Source: Emydura subglobosa (Eukaryota > Chordata > Testudines > Chelidae). Taken from it: 64,000 nt of DNA. The translations under genes were made by a program, and so were the position numbers. Location: positions 39,027,943 through 39,091,942 of the forward strand of contig ML679966.1 of NCBI GenBank assembly GCA_007922225.1. Reading direction: 5' to 3'. The notes under the pieces were generated by a model, which was not told the origin of the DNA, did no database searches, and saw only the letters and a program-made list of their open reading frames with translations. This document shows, piece after piece, positions 45,520-57,745 of this stretch. Each line of letters opens with the position of its first letter. Positions within the stretch are counted from its first letter, which is position 1.

Positions 45520-45960
45520 TGGCAGAAACATGTTGGGTTTAAACTTTCGTGAACCACAGGCTGGGTCCATCAGAAACCTGCCTGGTTTCTGGCCAGCTAA
45601 ATTTGTGCGGTGCTGGGGCTTCCAGATTCTGGAGTTGGGAGCCTGGAAGTCCTGGGACAGACTTCTAGGGTCCAGTTCTGAGGTAGCTCTGCCATTCAGA
45701 CTGCCTTGGGCTTCCAGGATCCCCAGTTGTCCCCAGGCTGTCCAACTCTTAAGGAAGCTGCCTTATAGGCTGTGGTAACTGGGCATCCTAGGGAGCCAGC
45801 TGGCTCAAGAGTCTGGAAGCCTAAGCTCCCCAGTCTGGGGAAGTCTGCATGCCCCTGGAAGCCCTGCCACCTGCTAAATGAAACTGACATGTCAGTTTCA
45901 CTGTTGTCCACCTCTGAAGAGAAGCAGTGAAAGCTCTAGCACTGACCTTTAACACAGCTG
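45520..45960. other. GC-rich patch of tandem-like cttccag/gga motifs, with palindrome
   Basis: Base composition rises sharply against the A+T-rich flanks. Short motifs such as gcttccag, cctggaag and ctggctc recur in both orientations. The left border contains aacatgttgggttt, and the right part contains a 22-bp perfect palindrome at 45879-45900. This may be a non-autonomous transposon, but I found no ends with a target duplication. Confidence 0.4.
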
Positions 45961-46374
45961 GGTTGTGAACTCTTACCCAGTAAAGGCCTAGTGAACCTTT
46001 ATCCAGAGAGAGTTCATTTTAAGCCTTCAAATGTTCATGGAGTTAATCAGTCAGTTCTCCAATTCCTGTTTGTGAAGCAACTGGTTTGAGAGCTGTCATA
46101 AGACGTATTTAGATTTTTTTTGGTTTAGAATGGATGTGTGTGAAAAGTGGGGGTGGAAATAGCTTGATGGACAATTCATTATTTTAAGGGAATTCCTTGC
46201 AGTCTACACAAGATGCCTACGCTGTATTGTGCAATCTGATCAGCTCTCCCAGAGGTATAGACTGGTGTAACTTCTCCAAGATATTGCCTCCTGTGTTTCC
46301 TCTTTCTCAAGAGCACTTTTGTTTGTGATGGGCATTTTCAGAATACATCTGGTAAAGAGGAACTTTCCTAGCTC

Positions 46375-48470
46375 GCCTCAGGCCAGAATGTGGCCATTCT
46401 GATGGGACTGGACTGCATTGCCTGTATCCAGGCTATCGTGCAGTCTTTGATTGGCCCCCCAGCTCTGAAAGGAGGGGGTTGCAAGGCAGAGTAAGGAAGA
46501 ATCACCTAGGAGAAGACCAAGGAACACAGGCTAATGTGTATCTCTTCTGATTACCAATCATCACAAGACTGACCTTCCAAGACCCTGGACTTGATTACCC
46601 CAGGGGAAAAGGAAGAGATGACATCTGCTACCTAGCCATGAACAGTCTTTCTTGTACCTGAAGACATAAGAACATAAGAATGGCCATACTGGGTTAGACC
46701 AATGGTCCATTCAGCCCAGTACCTTGTCCTCTGACAGCGGCCATTGTGAGATGCCTGAAATGGAATGAACAGAACAGAGCAATCATCAAGTAATCCATCC
46801 ACTGTCATCCAGTTCCAGAATCTGCCAGTCAGAGGCTGCTGGCAAGAATCACTAAGTGCTAGAAGCCAGTGTCTGATTCAGGACTGAAGTGCAGCTCCTT
46901 ACATGATGTGAGTCTGAGGATGACAAGAACTAAACTTTGAACCTTTTTTACCTTAAGGACTTGCCATTTCTGGGGGAAAGACATCCCTAATTTTTATTAT
47001 TTCTAGGATGTGAGTGTGTAGTTGAATGCTTGTAGAATGTATGAGGTCCTGTTAAGATCACCCAGGAAAGGCACCTACGAATATTCCCAGCTAACCCTAA
47101 ACATCTTCCCTTAGAATTATTACTGTGTCTGTACTAATTTTGTGCTAGTCTCCGCAAAAACAAAGCTCTCATTGTTAAGTGAAGAAGCTGTTCTGACTTT
47201 CTCTTATCAAAGTACCTAGTAAAGCTTACACTTTTGTTTATGTTGGGGTGTGGGTGGACAAAGGAAATGGATTAACTCATACACTAAACAGCAAACTTCC
47301 AGGAGGAAACATTGTGACTCAGGGACTCTGTGACAACAACTGGCAGAGGCCACAGGGACTGGGTTGTACAGGGATCCTTGGGTCAGATATTTGCATAAGA
47401 GCTTCCCAAAGAGTGGCATGAGAGGCTCTGCTCAGAGCTAGTAGCCCACTGGTGGTGATAATCACTGCAGCATGTAAGCACAGATAATATTTAAGGAATT
47501 ATGTGCCTATACCTTTAAACTAAGCTTTTAAGATCTCGGAGTTAAGGCAGGTCACCAGGAGGTGACATACCTCAGAAATGTTTCTTTCAGATAGAAGGTA
47601 ACTTATATCTATCTTCCTGTCTGGTGATTTGTACATGGTGTATTGTATGCCTCATACTGTACGTCCATTTGCACATTGAGTCAAGTGTGAATTCAGAGTT
47701 TACAAAAACTACAAGAAAGGAAACCTACGGGGTGAAACAAACAGCAGAGGCATGCCTTGTTTATGAATAAAGACAAAGGCTTGGTTGGTTATATCTTGGA
47801 GTGCCAACAGACACACTGAAACCTTCACATAGGAGGCAAACTGACAACGTGCATGTCTCATGAAAGAAGGATCACAGCCAGCCTGACTATAGAGTGCTTC
47901 AAAGACTTTGGGTGAGCAATACTTTATTAGACATGAAAGCATCTTTTTAACTGAGCATCAGTTCTGGAATGCTTGCTATGATTTTATTTTATATGTAACC
48001 ATTTGTTTCCAATACTACTTCATGCTACTACTTGAATATCTGTGCTTTTGTTAAACTTGTAGTTGATTTCACTGCAAACAGATGTAAGTGCTGTGTGCTA
48101 AGTGGAGCAGTGATCTGAGGTGAAACTGGTGAGCTGGGGTGTATTGCTTCTTTGGAAGCAGTGGATCAATGAATACTGTGAGAGTCCAATGGACCAGGGA
48201 TAGATGCCCCAGGAAGACATTTGGAGGGCTCGAAGGTTGGAGGGTGCCAATCACAAACTTGCAGAACGAGAGAGGAGCCTCCAAGGCCTAGCAGAGAGTG
48301 TTTGTGTTGCCTGTGGCTGGAGGAGTTGGGGAGCTGATCTATGGCAGGCACAGACAAGTCTTCCTCATGCTAAAAGCAAGTGGTAGCGAGATGCCTCTCA
48401 ACCCTCAATGATCTTTTAAGATCACAGTATAAACCTGAGCCAGTCTGGCTTATATACTAAAATATTTGTC
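46375..48470. other. Unclassified repeat-like composite, interrupted by CR1
   Basis: Moderately G+C-rich sequence with no coding frame. The text (for example aaggcaggtcaccaggaggt near 47544, cagatgtaagtgctgtgtgc near 48079, cctgagccagtctggcttat near 48433) looks like LTR-type or other dispersed turtle sequence by style only. No ends, TATA or polyadenylation pair were assigned. A CR1 fragment lies at 46666-46880. Confidence 0.3.
46666..46880 (-). mobile_element. CR1 LINE 3' UTR fragment
   Basis: acataagaacataagaatgg, ccatactgggttagaccaat, ggtccattcagcccagtacc and the following aatggaatgaacagaacaga form the known reverse-complement chain of a CR1 subfamily 3' UTR. It includes ccatccactgtcatccagtt near 46797. 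Confidence 0.8.
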
Positions 48471-48478
48471 ACTGCTAT

Positions 48479-48532
48479 GTGTAAAAGCTCTTTTATGGTT
48501 TCAATGTGTAAAAGCTCTTTAATGGTTTCAAT
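48479..48532. repeat. 27-bp tandem duplication
   Basis: Two copies starting gtgtaaaagctctt (48479-48505 and 48506-48532) differ at one position. Confidence 0.95.
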
Positions 48533-49642
48533 GAAATTGACAGCTACCTCCTTGAACGCCCTGTTTTGGGATTATGAAGTGATTATCTGATGTCTTAATT
48601 TAATGATTTGACTAAATTTAAACATCAATATTGCTGCTAACTTGTTGAACTGACATTATTGTGATATTAGTTTGATAATTACATTGTGTAACCCTTAATT
48701 GTTGTTCATGTAGAGTGATGAGATTTATTTATTTATTTATTTTTGCTTATTAAATATAATAAAATCAAAAACAAGCATATTGAGCCACCTTAACTTCACT
48801 ATGAAATTTGGGTCAGAAGTGTGAAGAACCTCAGAAGATTAGCTAATCCACCCTAGGGCCCAAACAGCTCCTCTTTAAATTAACCTTCTGATTTTTGAGG
48901 CACTGCAGTTTTTTGCTTCATGCACTTCTCCATTCTGAAAACCAACAGCATACTTCAGTGTCCGCAAATCTACTGTAAACATTGGTCTGAGAAATGTACA
49001 GACATGGACACGCAATCAGCGTTGTGCCAGCAGCTTAGAAGCAAGCGCTGTAGGTGCTCAAAGCACTGGGCTCTAGTGGGAGGCTCCCCATTAACACTCA
49101 CACATTTTGAGTAACACAGTATTATTTTACTCGGGCTGCCAGAAAATAAAGGATGCAAATTCCCCAGAAAAAGGACTTCACCTGATACAACAAAAGATCC
49201 ACCTAAGCATTCCTAACTCGCTCCCTAGGGATAGTCTAGTACAGGGGTATAAAGGTGATTGTACCCTATGCAGTTCAGCACCTGAGCTACTCCTTCCTCT
49301 TCATCCATCTCTCAAAAGGTAGTAGAGCAATGTGGCCTGTAGACCCATCAGCCAGAGCTCAGTTCTTCTGTCTGTAGCCACACAGGGGCACATCCACAGA
49401 TGCAGTTATCGCATGGCACATGCCTCTGGCTGCAGCTCCGCTATCTGTGGCTGCTGATCCTTGCTATCAACAGGCTGTTTTCCTACATGGCTCTCAGATT
49501 TTATTCCCAGATCTCAGACAGCTTGTTACTCAGCTTTATCCTCAGAGCCAGCTCCTAATCTTTGGCCTCCAAACTGCTTCTGCTGCTCCTATGCAGCCCG
49601 TAGTGCTCAGTCAAGATGAACTTCTCTGTTCTCAGCATTGAA
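48533..49642. other. Unannotated stretch
   Basis: Contains an (ATTT)n run at 48723-48744. A 73-codon pyrimidine-rich frame at 49420-49641 has no recognisable domain. Confidence 0.45.
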
Positions 49643-49690
49643 ACATAGAAATGTAGGGCTTGAAGAGACCTCGAGAGATCAGGCATGTTA
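49643..49690 (-). mobile_element. CR1 LINE 3' tail fragment
   Basis: aacatagaaatgtagggctt and gaagagacctcgagagatca match the reverse-complement CR1 tail of the subfamily that ends acatctatgatt (compare 54743-54812). Confidence 0.7.
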
Positions 49691-51789
49691 CTTCCTTTTC
49701 CTGTACTCCAGGAATTACAGCTCTTCTATGCTGAAGAGGATGGGTTGAGCCAAATCTAGGAACGTCATTCTACAATGCTTGGTGTAATGCCATAAACTGT
49801 GGTCACTCTGGCTGGCATAATAGGCGTCAGTAGATACGCACATTTGATGATGTATGTTAAACTGGCTAACACAGTGCTCTACACTGGCTCCATCCTTCCA
49901 CTCTAGCTCATTCACAGTGGAGGGAGGTACCTAGTAATGAGATGGAAGGCTGTTACATTTTGGTGGGTTTTATCTTAAAAAGGTGAAAATTACCCTCCAG
50001 TCTCTGTTGAAATGAAATAAAATATCAAGGATATTTTATTAATATCATCATGGAAATCTTTAACCCCCATGTGTTTCCCCTTATATTAAAGAACATAGAT
50101 GTACACTTCTGCAAGGATATAGATAGGCTTTTACAGGGCAATATTGCCATTGACATGAGGTACACACAAGAAGATGGAATAAAGATGACTGACTAACAAT
50201 GCATTTCTGTGTTTGCATCATAAATATTGAGTAATGGCAGAAGCATGATGAAGGATATTTCCAAGAGATGGATTCAGTTTACCTAAGCAATAAAGTGAAA
50301 ATCAGAAACCAGGTAAATGGGGTGACCTACCAGTTAAAAATATGTATGAATGCAACTGTGATAACCACTACATCAGAACCTGCCACCCACCACATTACTG
50401 GGCTGTGCACAAGAAGCCAAGGAGATATATAACACATTCATATTTGAAAATGGGGAAGTGAACAAAATCAATATTGGAGGATTATTGAGCTCCAGAAACA
50501 ATCTTGCATTTGAACATCATGTTCTGAACAGTCTGAAACAAAAGGTCAATGAAACATTTTAGCTATAACGAAGCTTAATATACTCTCCCCAAACCTGTGA
50601 ACAGGAAAACCTTGTATATGCTCTGTCTCTGGACAAATGTGCAGCCAGGATTTTAACTGAGGAAACAAGACCAGTAGTAAGTGAGCATATGCACGAAAGT
50701 GAATTATAATATTTACTTAACAGTAATTGTGTCTCACATTTCATTAGGCCTTTCATTATAACTCATTGGTTTTTAATTTTTCTGTGTTTGTTTTGAATGA
50801 GGTGGTGGGGTTTTTAGGACAAATTGATTAAAATTTGTTGATCTACTTTTTCGTCAGATGAGGGTAAAACCAGCTCTACTTTTTCATTATGTGGATAACT
50901 GGCTAAATTTACCCCTAAAGCAATTCTGCCTGTAGTTTATACATGCTACCCTCAACTTATAAAACCCTATTTTATTTGCCTTTTTGGAGCAGTAGAGAGA
51001 GCAAGTGAAGGAGGTGTTGGGGTGGGAAGGAACATCTGGTTGCCTAAGCATAGAGAACACCTATTCTAGTTCAATATCTGACTTTCAGTAGCTTATGCAT
51101 GTTACTTAGCCCTATATTTCAAAAACATCCACTAATTTTGGAAACCTTGGTTTATGATGCTCAACGTGAGAAACCATAGCAACCTGTGTTTATGAAGTGC
51201 TGATCACCTGCAGATCCTGTTGACTTCATCGTTTATGTCAATATATCAAGGAGTTTGAATTTCAGATTGTTATTGTTTGTTCTAAAATACAGTTGCATCA
51301 AATGTTGCATACTAATAAGTGGTAATAAATGTTTTCTGAATTTATGGGAAGCAGGTTTTTGTTGCTCCTCTACAACATTAAACTAATTTATAGCTTTATT
51401 TTAAACAAAACAAAAGAGTAAAACTTTGGAAATCAAATAGTTTAGGAAATGTTTTGGCACTTTTATCCACGTTATAATGTGCATATATGAGTACTGCATA
51501 CTTAGAGTAACCTTCTGGAACTTTATGGTTCCAACTTTTTGGTCTGGTCAATGCTCTTGCTTCAGAGAGGCTCATGTGGTTGTATTGTTCCTTAAATTCC
51601 CAAGATCTTCAGACTACACTCACAGTGCACTCTAAGCATACCCTTTCCCATCCTCAGGGCACCACCTATGAAGGGGCAGTCAAGACAGGAAGGTAGATAG
51701 ATGACTTTACACCACAGCTGACTGATCAAGGCTTTACAGTCCCATTGTGCTGTGGTGTGGTGCAGCTCTTTGGCCCCAATCCCAGTGAT
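49691..51789. other. Mostly unannotated stretch
   Basis: At 50780-50878 the sequence ends aaaaccagctctac, like the right end of the MITE at 22016-22136. No left end was found. The rest is unassigned. Confidence 0.4.
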
Positions 51790-52059
51790 CTAGATGTTTT
51801 GCCAAGAGAAGAGAGAGATCAAAGGGAATACTAAAACATTAGATGTCTCTGGGCCTAGAAAAGGTGTTGTGGGGAGAGTTGAGTGGTGGCCAGAAGCTGG
51901 CCAGGGAGTGCCAATGAAAACTGACAGGCTGGCCAGGGAACGCAGACAGAGAACATTCTGCAAACAGGAGTGTGTTTCTCCAAGCCAGAGATGAGGGTTA
52001 GCTGGGCTGATGGGGAAATATACAGAAGCTGGAAAGGAAAGCTTGAGCTATAAGTAAAA

Positions 52060-52090
<31 letters not shown>

Positions 52091-52200
52091 CTCTATCTAG
52101 CTTATCTATCAATATACCTCTGATTTTTTTTTTACCCTTTGCGCTACATGCTTTGTACCTTTGGGACAATGAATAAATAATGCTGATTTTGAGTAACTTT
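51790..52200 (+). mobile_element. LTR-like fragment with polyadenylation signal
   Basis: A G+A-rich left part (gaagctggccagggagtgcc) is followed by the (TC)n run at 52061-52085. Next comes the block gctttgtacctttgggacaa with tgaataaataatgctg, which is shared with 20608-20640. AATAAA lies in the shared block. Borders are uncertain. Confidence 0.4.
52061..52085. repeat. (TC)n microsatellite
   Basis: About 12 perfect TC units. Confidence 0.95.
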
Positions 52201-53100
52201 AAACAGCTCACTGATCACAGGTCCCCAGAATAAGAAGACTTACAGATGCTAGATAGAGTTAGATGTATGTTAATGTAGTTTGGAAACGGGGGGAAGGGGA
52301 GGAGCTAACGGTAGTTATCCCATGTGGTTCCATCCACAATGTGGTTTAGGAAGCCAGGACTGTCACCTAACGGGCGCACTCAAGAGGGACTAAAAGGGAT
52401 CGGAGACTCAGTTCAGTCTGTAGCCATGACATTTGCTCTGATCATTTGTATAGGTGAGGATGATTTTAGCATCTCAAGCACCTTGGGCCAGATCAACCTT
52501 CAACTCACTGCCAACAAAGGTAGGTCCAGTGGACACAATTTAATTAGAAAACAAGTGATTCATTGTCACACCAGGGTTTTTTCTTATTGATGTTCCACAC
52601 CATGGATAGAGTACAAAAGAGGGGAAAGAAAATGGGAAAGTCAAGGCAATCTAATGAGGGTGCCATAAAAACAAACAAGATACTTGACATTTAAATTGTG
52701 CTTTGTGTTTTTCTCAGTTTTCCTCATCCTGAGTCTGACAACTGGCACTGACTATGCTCTGCAGATAGCTCAGCTGGAAGACAAAGGCATATAGCTAGCT
52801 AGCACATAGAAGTCTTATTTTGCATTTTCTCACAAGCCAGCCACCTGGTATACTTGTTTTAGTGGGGAAAAGATAATCCTCTTTTATATACCAGAATAAT
52901 TTAGCACTGTTGATCGTTAACTGAATCATTCTTATTGCTCTTTTGTTAATTGCCGTTTTACAAGGTGTTAGTAGTGCAGAGAAACACTTGCATTCATAAT
53001 AGTATAATATCTTAAGCATCATAATACATTAGGCATCAACAGTATGCTTGGCATTATAGAAAAAAATAAATAGATATTCCCCTGCCTGTGAGGATTTAGT
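52201..53100. other. Unannotated stretch
   Basis: No gene or repeat family was recognised. Confidence 0.5.
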
Positions 53101-53104
53101 GCCA

Positions 53105-53195
53105 GATATTTAAAGGTATTTCAGTGTCTAAAGATGCAGAGACATGTCCAGTGGGATTTTCAAAAGCACCTAGTTGCCTAAATCCCATGGGGAGC
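53105..53195 (+). repeat. Dispersed repeat fragment (attttcaaaagcacctag type)
   Basis: gtctaaagatgcagagacat, gggattttcaaaagcaccta and gttgcctaaatcccatgggg match the pattern at 9389-9434 and, in part, 57695-57740. Confidence 0.55.
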
Positions 53196-53478
53196 TATCC
53201 AATCTGGAAAATGAGCAATCTCTTTGGTAGCTGTTATTCTAATCAGAACTTTTGGACCATTCTCTTCATATTTCTAGAAGAATATCCATTTAGAAGTATT
53301 GCCAAAAGGTAAATAGACATTTCTGTGCAGTAGACACACATTCAGGCCCAAGTCCTACAGACACATTGTTACCTAAACTCTGCAGCCCCAGTCTTCACAA
53401 AGATTTCCACATGTCCTTAATTCTATGCACATGAGTAGTCTCATTCATTACAATAGCAATACATTAAGCAGATGTATA

Positions 53479-53751
53479 AGGGCTTGACTGACCACATGGG
53501 GAAAATGCCAGCAGTAGCTAGTGTGCACTAACTACTCTGCACTAACAACCTTTGTGGCCTTTCTTACTGGGCATTAAAATGCCTTTGTGGACATTTGCTT
53601 ACTACACTTTGGAAGTGTAATAAGCTAAACCACCTAAGGACACTGCTAGTATGCAGCAAGTGTTCACCTGGAAGTTAATGCAGAACAGCTAGTGCATGTT
53701 AGATTCATGCCCTAGTTTACTACATGATCACTTCCCTGTGTAGACAAGCCC
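53479..53751. mobile_element. hAT-like MITE (about 272 bp)
   Basis: The left end gggcttgactgaccacatgg and the reverse complement of the right end, gggcttgtctacacaggg, are inverted repeats. The flanking 8-mers gatgtata (53471-53478) and gatgtctt (53752-53759) match at six of eight positions, which points to hAT rather than Harbinger. There is no coding sequence. Confidence 0.65.
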
Positions 53752-53867
53752 GATGTCTTGCAAAACTTAAGGCCTCAGAGTTTAATCCTGCACCCATTGA
53801 GTTAATGGCAAAACTCCCATTGACTTCACTGGTGCAATATAAGGCCTATACTAACTCATGCTGAGAG

Positions 53868-54105
53868 AGGAAGGATAGTCCAGTAGTAAAAGTGCTAGTG
53901 TGGGATGTGGGAGAGTTGGATCCAGTTCCCTTTTCCGCCACAGACTTCCAACGTGAAATTGGGCAATTTACTTATTCTTTCTGTGGCTCGGTTCCCCTTC
54001 TATAAAATGGGGTTAATTGTACTTCCCTACCCCACAGCTGTGCTGTGTGCATATATACATTAGGATGGTGGGGTGTTTAGATATTATAGCAATGGGGGCC
54101 AGAAG
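53868..54105 (+). repeat. MIR/CORE-type SINE with tRNA-like head
   Basis: The head ggatagtccagtagtaaaag resembles a tRNA A box, and gagttggatccagttccc takes the B-box place. The core follows (gccacagacttccaacgtga, aattgggcaatttactta, tctataaaatggggttaatt), with the tail gatattatagcaatgggggc. This is the best preserved SINE of its type in the window. Confidence 0.75.
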
Positions 54106-54330
54106 ATAGATAGATACTTGATTAAGTGAACATAAAATGTATTGACCCTTGCAAATATTTATCTCAGCTTTGCCTCTGTTCATATTTATCTCTTAGTTCA
54201 ATATATTTTACCTCTATAAAAGTCAGTATCAGCTTATTAACATTTAGTTCTTTAAGAATGAAGTTTAGCCTCAAACTTTCATAATGTCTGAAATTTCATC
54301 TTTTATCATGTTTTGGTAGACTGAGTATAG

Positions 54331-54498
54331 AATCATAGAAGATTAGGATTGGAAGGGACCTCAGGAAGTCATCTAGTCCAAACCCCTGCTCAAAGCAGGA
54401 CCAACCCCAACTAAATCATCCCCTCCAGGCTTTGTCAAGCCGCAGCTTAAAAACCCCTAAGAATGGAGACTCCACCACCTCCCTAGGTAACTCATTTC
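54331..54498 (-). mobile_element. CR1 LINE 3' end
   Basis: aatcatagaagattaggatt, ggaagggacctcaggaagtc, gctttgtcaagccgcagctt and ctccaccacctccctaggta are the reverse complement of positions 655-831. Confidence 0.93.
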
Positions 54499-54742
54499 AA
54501 TATCTGTAACAGCAGTCAGTGAAAGAGTCAAGTCATGAGAATAAATTGAAAAGGCAGTAATCCTAGTAAGCATGTCACTCAGAGGTGACATTGCAGGTTT
54601 CATGCATCAAACAAGACAGACAAGGTTCAAAGAGGTAAAAGCCATTCAATAGCACAGTGATCTGTAATGTGTGCAACCAAATCACTGGTACCAGTTCAGC
54701 AGAAATACATTTTTGTTTTCTCATATCAAAGAATGAAGCTCC
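54499..54742. other. Unannotated stretch
   Basis: Nothing was seen. Confidence 0.5.
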
Positions 54743-54812
54743 TGTCCTGAGTGTGGGAGACTGGACTAGAAGACCTCTCGAGGTCCCTTCCTGTCCTACA
54801 CATCTATGATTT
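54743..54812 (+). mobile_element. CR1 LINE 3' tail
   Basis: gagactggactagaagacct, ctcgaggtcccttcctgtcc and tacacatctatgatttt match a CR1 subfamily terminus. Confidence 0.88.
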
Positions 54813-55724
54813 TAGGATATTCTTAGGTAAAAACAAGTTATGTGAAAAGAGAAAATTGGATGACATTTTTCAGTCTTGAGCCAACGGTATTAATTTCTTG
54901 TCTTCCAGCCACACATTATGTTTAGTTCAATACTACTTAAAAGCATATTTATAGATTGGCGCATAATTGAGACTGTAGATCAGTTATATTTATGTATTAA
55001 ACTGAATCAGCTTATAAATGAAGAAAAGTAAATATTGATTTTAACAGTGCAGAATGCCATGGATTATTTAAAAAATAAATGGTAGAATAGTTCTCACATT
55101 TACTTATTTGCAATACTGGAAATTGGCTAAAAATATATTTTTATGCAAATTAGAAATGCTACAGAAGGGCTGTTTTTTCAGTTTGCTTAGTGAAAATTAA
55201 TATTGGAAATGTCATTCTACGTAATCACATTTACATATACTCTAGTCAATATAATATACTTTTAGATGATTTTCTGAAAATAATTGTTTGAAATGTATAT
55301 TGATTTGTTTAGATTCAATAAGTCTAAGGTTACAAAATAAGTGTGGACTAGTAAACAGGATGAGTCTTTGAAACTGTCTTGCTGAGATAATTATATTTTG
55401 ATTTTGGTCCCTTGTTTTGGGCATATTAATGTCCTTAGAAAATTGAGTTATATTAAATAACACTTGTATTTTCTAAAGAAATAAAGTTCATGTCATGCCA
55501 TAGTACAATAACTTAAGGCAATTATGTAGTCTTACAGTAATACATTTCACTGTTTTTAAACACGGAAACTGCATAACTTTGTTCTACAGAGGTTTGTGGG
55601 AGTCTTTTTAGTTTGTTTACATGGGATTCACTTTTAATTTTTGTTTTCAAAGGAATCTCAAAGCACAAAACATGGTCAAATATCATCCAGATTCCTGTCA
55701 AATACATAAATTGGGAACAAAGAA
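54813..55724. other. Unannotated A+T-rich stretch
   Basis: Nothing supportable was seen. Confidence 0.5.
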
Positions 55725-55880
55725 CCTGATCAGACCATCTAGCCCAGTGTCCGCTCGCTGTCAGAGACCACTGCAAGATGCTTCAGAGGAAGGTGTAAAA
55801 AATGCCAGTGGAAGATCTTTGGAATAACCTGCTTCTGCCAGTTAGTGATTGGCTCTAAATCTTGGGGATTTATCTCTCTT
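55725..55880 (-). mobile_element. CR1 LINE 3' UTR fragment
   Basis: cagaccatctagcccagtgt, gacaagatgcttcagaggaa-like text (actgcaagatgcttcagagg) and gttagtgattggctctaaat follow the same reverse-complement chain as 46666-46880. Confidence 0.7.
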
Positions 55881-57689
55881 TTTCAATTAAAGGTTTGTCC
55901 TTGATAATGTAGCAGCAGATGCTCTCATTTTAAAAACGAAATGGGTCTCAAAGTAAGTAACGGAATAAAATTAGACACAGGGTAACAAATAAACTATAAA
56001 TATCCACATATCCATGTGAGAAGTTAAAAAGCAAAACTAGTTGAACTAAAAAATCCATCAGTAGAGGAGGAACTTGACAAATAGGCATTACTGAAACGTG
56101 AAAAAATGACACTAGAATAATGTAATACCTGATATTACTCTATATAAACTTTATAGAAAAGACAGATTAGGTTTTTGAGATTAAGGAAGTAGCACTGTAC
56201 CCAAAAGAAACCATTGAATCCTGTGTTCTATGTTAACTATGTTTCCAGAAACCTGAGTAGACTCAGACTGAGCTGAATTCTTTTTCTTCTCACATATCTG
56301 ACTCCTGAATATCACAGCTAATGCTGAATTGGTAATCTGCATCCTGGAAGGGACTCAACCCTCATGGAGGTCCATTATAGCAAGCTCATTTACTCAAATT
56401 TTGTGGAAGAATACAAGATTTTGTGTTTAATGTTGCTTCATATGCTGATTTTGTTGGGGGTTGAGTGTGCAAATGGAAATTCATTAAACATGAAGTCATA
56501 AACTTTCCCAGATTTCTGCCACTCCTTCAAATACTAGCATTGTATCAGAGGATGCTCACTGAATGTTGGTTGGTTATAGACTGTGTGATGTATGACTGAA
56601 CGGTGTATATCCACAAAACTACAGAAGAGCTACTTAAGACATGCATTTTATCTTTTTTGAGGCAGGTAATTAAGTGAATTTTTAGATATTTTACTTGTTA
56701 TGATTTCGAGCAATTGACACTATTTGAAAACAAATGTCCACACCTCATGAACTGGAACCGTATTTTCACATTGAAAAATTTGGGGGGAGGGGATTTTTTT
56801 TTGTCCACTGAATATCAAAATGAAAACACACAATATATGTCAAATTATTATATTTTAATGTTTCCAAAAGAGCCCTCTGTGGTCCAGGATTCTTAGATTG
56901 GATTCATAGATGTATATCTTTCTGGTAGATATTTAAACATGCATAGTTAGTATTTTGGGGGAGGAGATTAATTTTCTCCTTGTTTATTTTGCACAGAGAG
57001 TAAAGCTGAAATAGCAGAGAGATACCTTTTAGAATGATGTCCTGCTGTCCCCAGTCATCTAACTACTAGACCATTATGTGGAATCTTTCCTAAACAGTTA
57101 ATCCCAGAAAACAGCAGTTTGGTTTCTCTCCAGAATCAAAGAGATGAGTTCAGCTGAGTTGTTTTTCTTTTTCTATAAAGGGATTTAAAAAATAATGTTC
57201 TGTTGGATGGTGTGTGCGTGTGTTTGACAGAGAGAGAGAAAGAAACACACACTCTTGATATCTCCAGTGCCTGAGGGCACTTCATATTTCTTGTTACTAT
57301 GAACTTACCTAGACACTTTCTCAGGAGCCAAAACAGGATGAAACAGCTCATACTCTCTGAATGTTTCTGTTCTATCCCTTCCTGTCACCCATAGGGACTA
57401 TGCTATCTCTCCATCCCAAATGATTGAACACTGTGATTGTTCTCAGATGCTGAGAAGACATGCTCTTAGGTTGAAATGTTAGCAGCAAATCACAAGGATC
57501 ATTCATACATGAGATCTCTCCCCTTCGCTCACATTCATATTGTCACTGGGATAATTAACCGAATTTAAAAAGATCAGCAATTTTACAGACAATTCTCTCC
57601 CAAAAACGTGTCCTTGGTTAACTTTCCTGAATGTTATTTCCAGGATAGTGAAGCTAAACACAGTTATATTTTCAAAAGACATCAGCACT
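55881..57689. other. Mostly unannotated A+T-rich stretch
   Basis: On the minus strand 57035-57090 shows a tRNA A-box-like tggtctagtagttagatga and may be a lone tRNA-SINE head. A short (GA)n run lies at 57228-57244. The rest is unassigned. Confidence 0.4.
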
Positions 57690-57745
57690 ACACCCATTTA
57701 GGTACCTAGATGATGTAGTCAGATTTTCAAAAGCAACAGTAAGTA
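57690..57745 (+). repeat. Dispersed repeat fragment
   Basis: cccatttaggtacctagatg and agattttcaaaagcaacagt match the family at 53105-53195. Confidence 0.45.
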
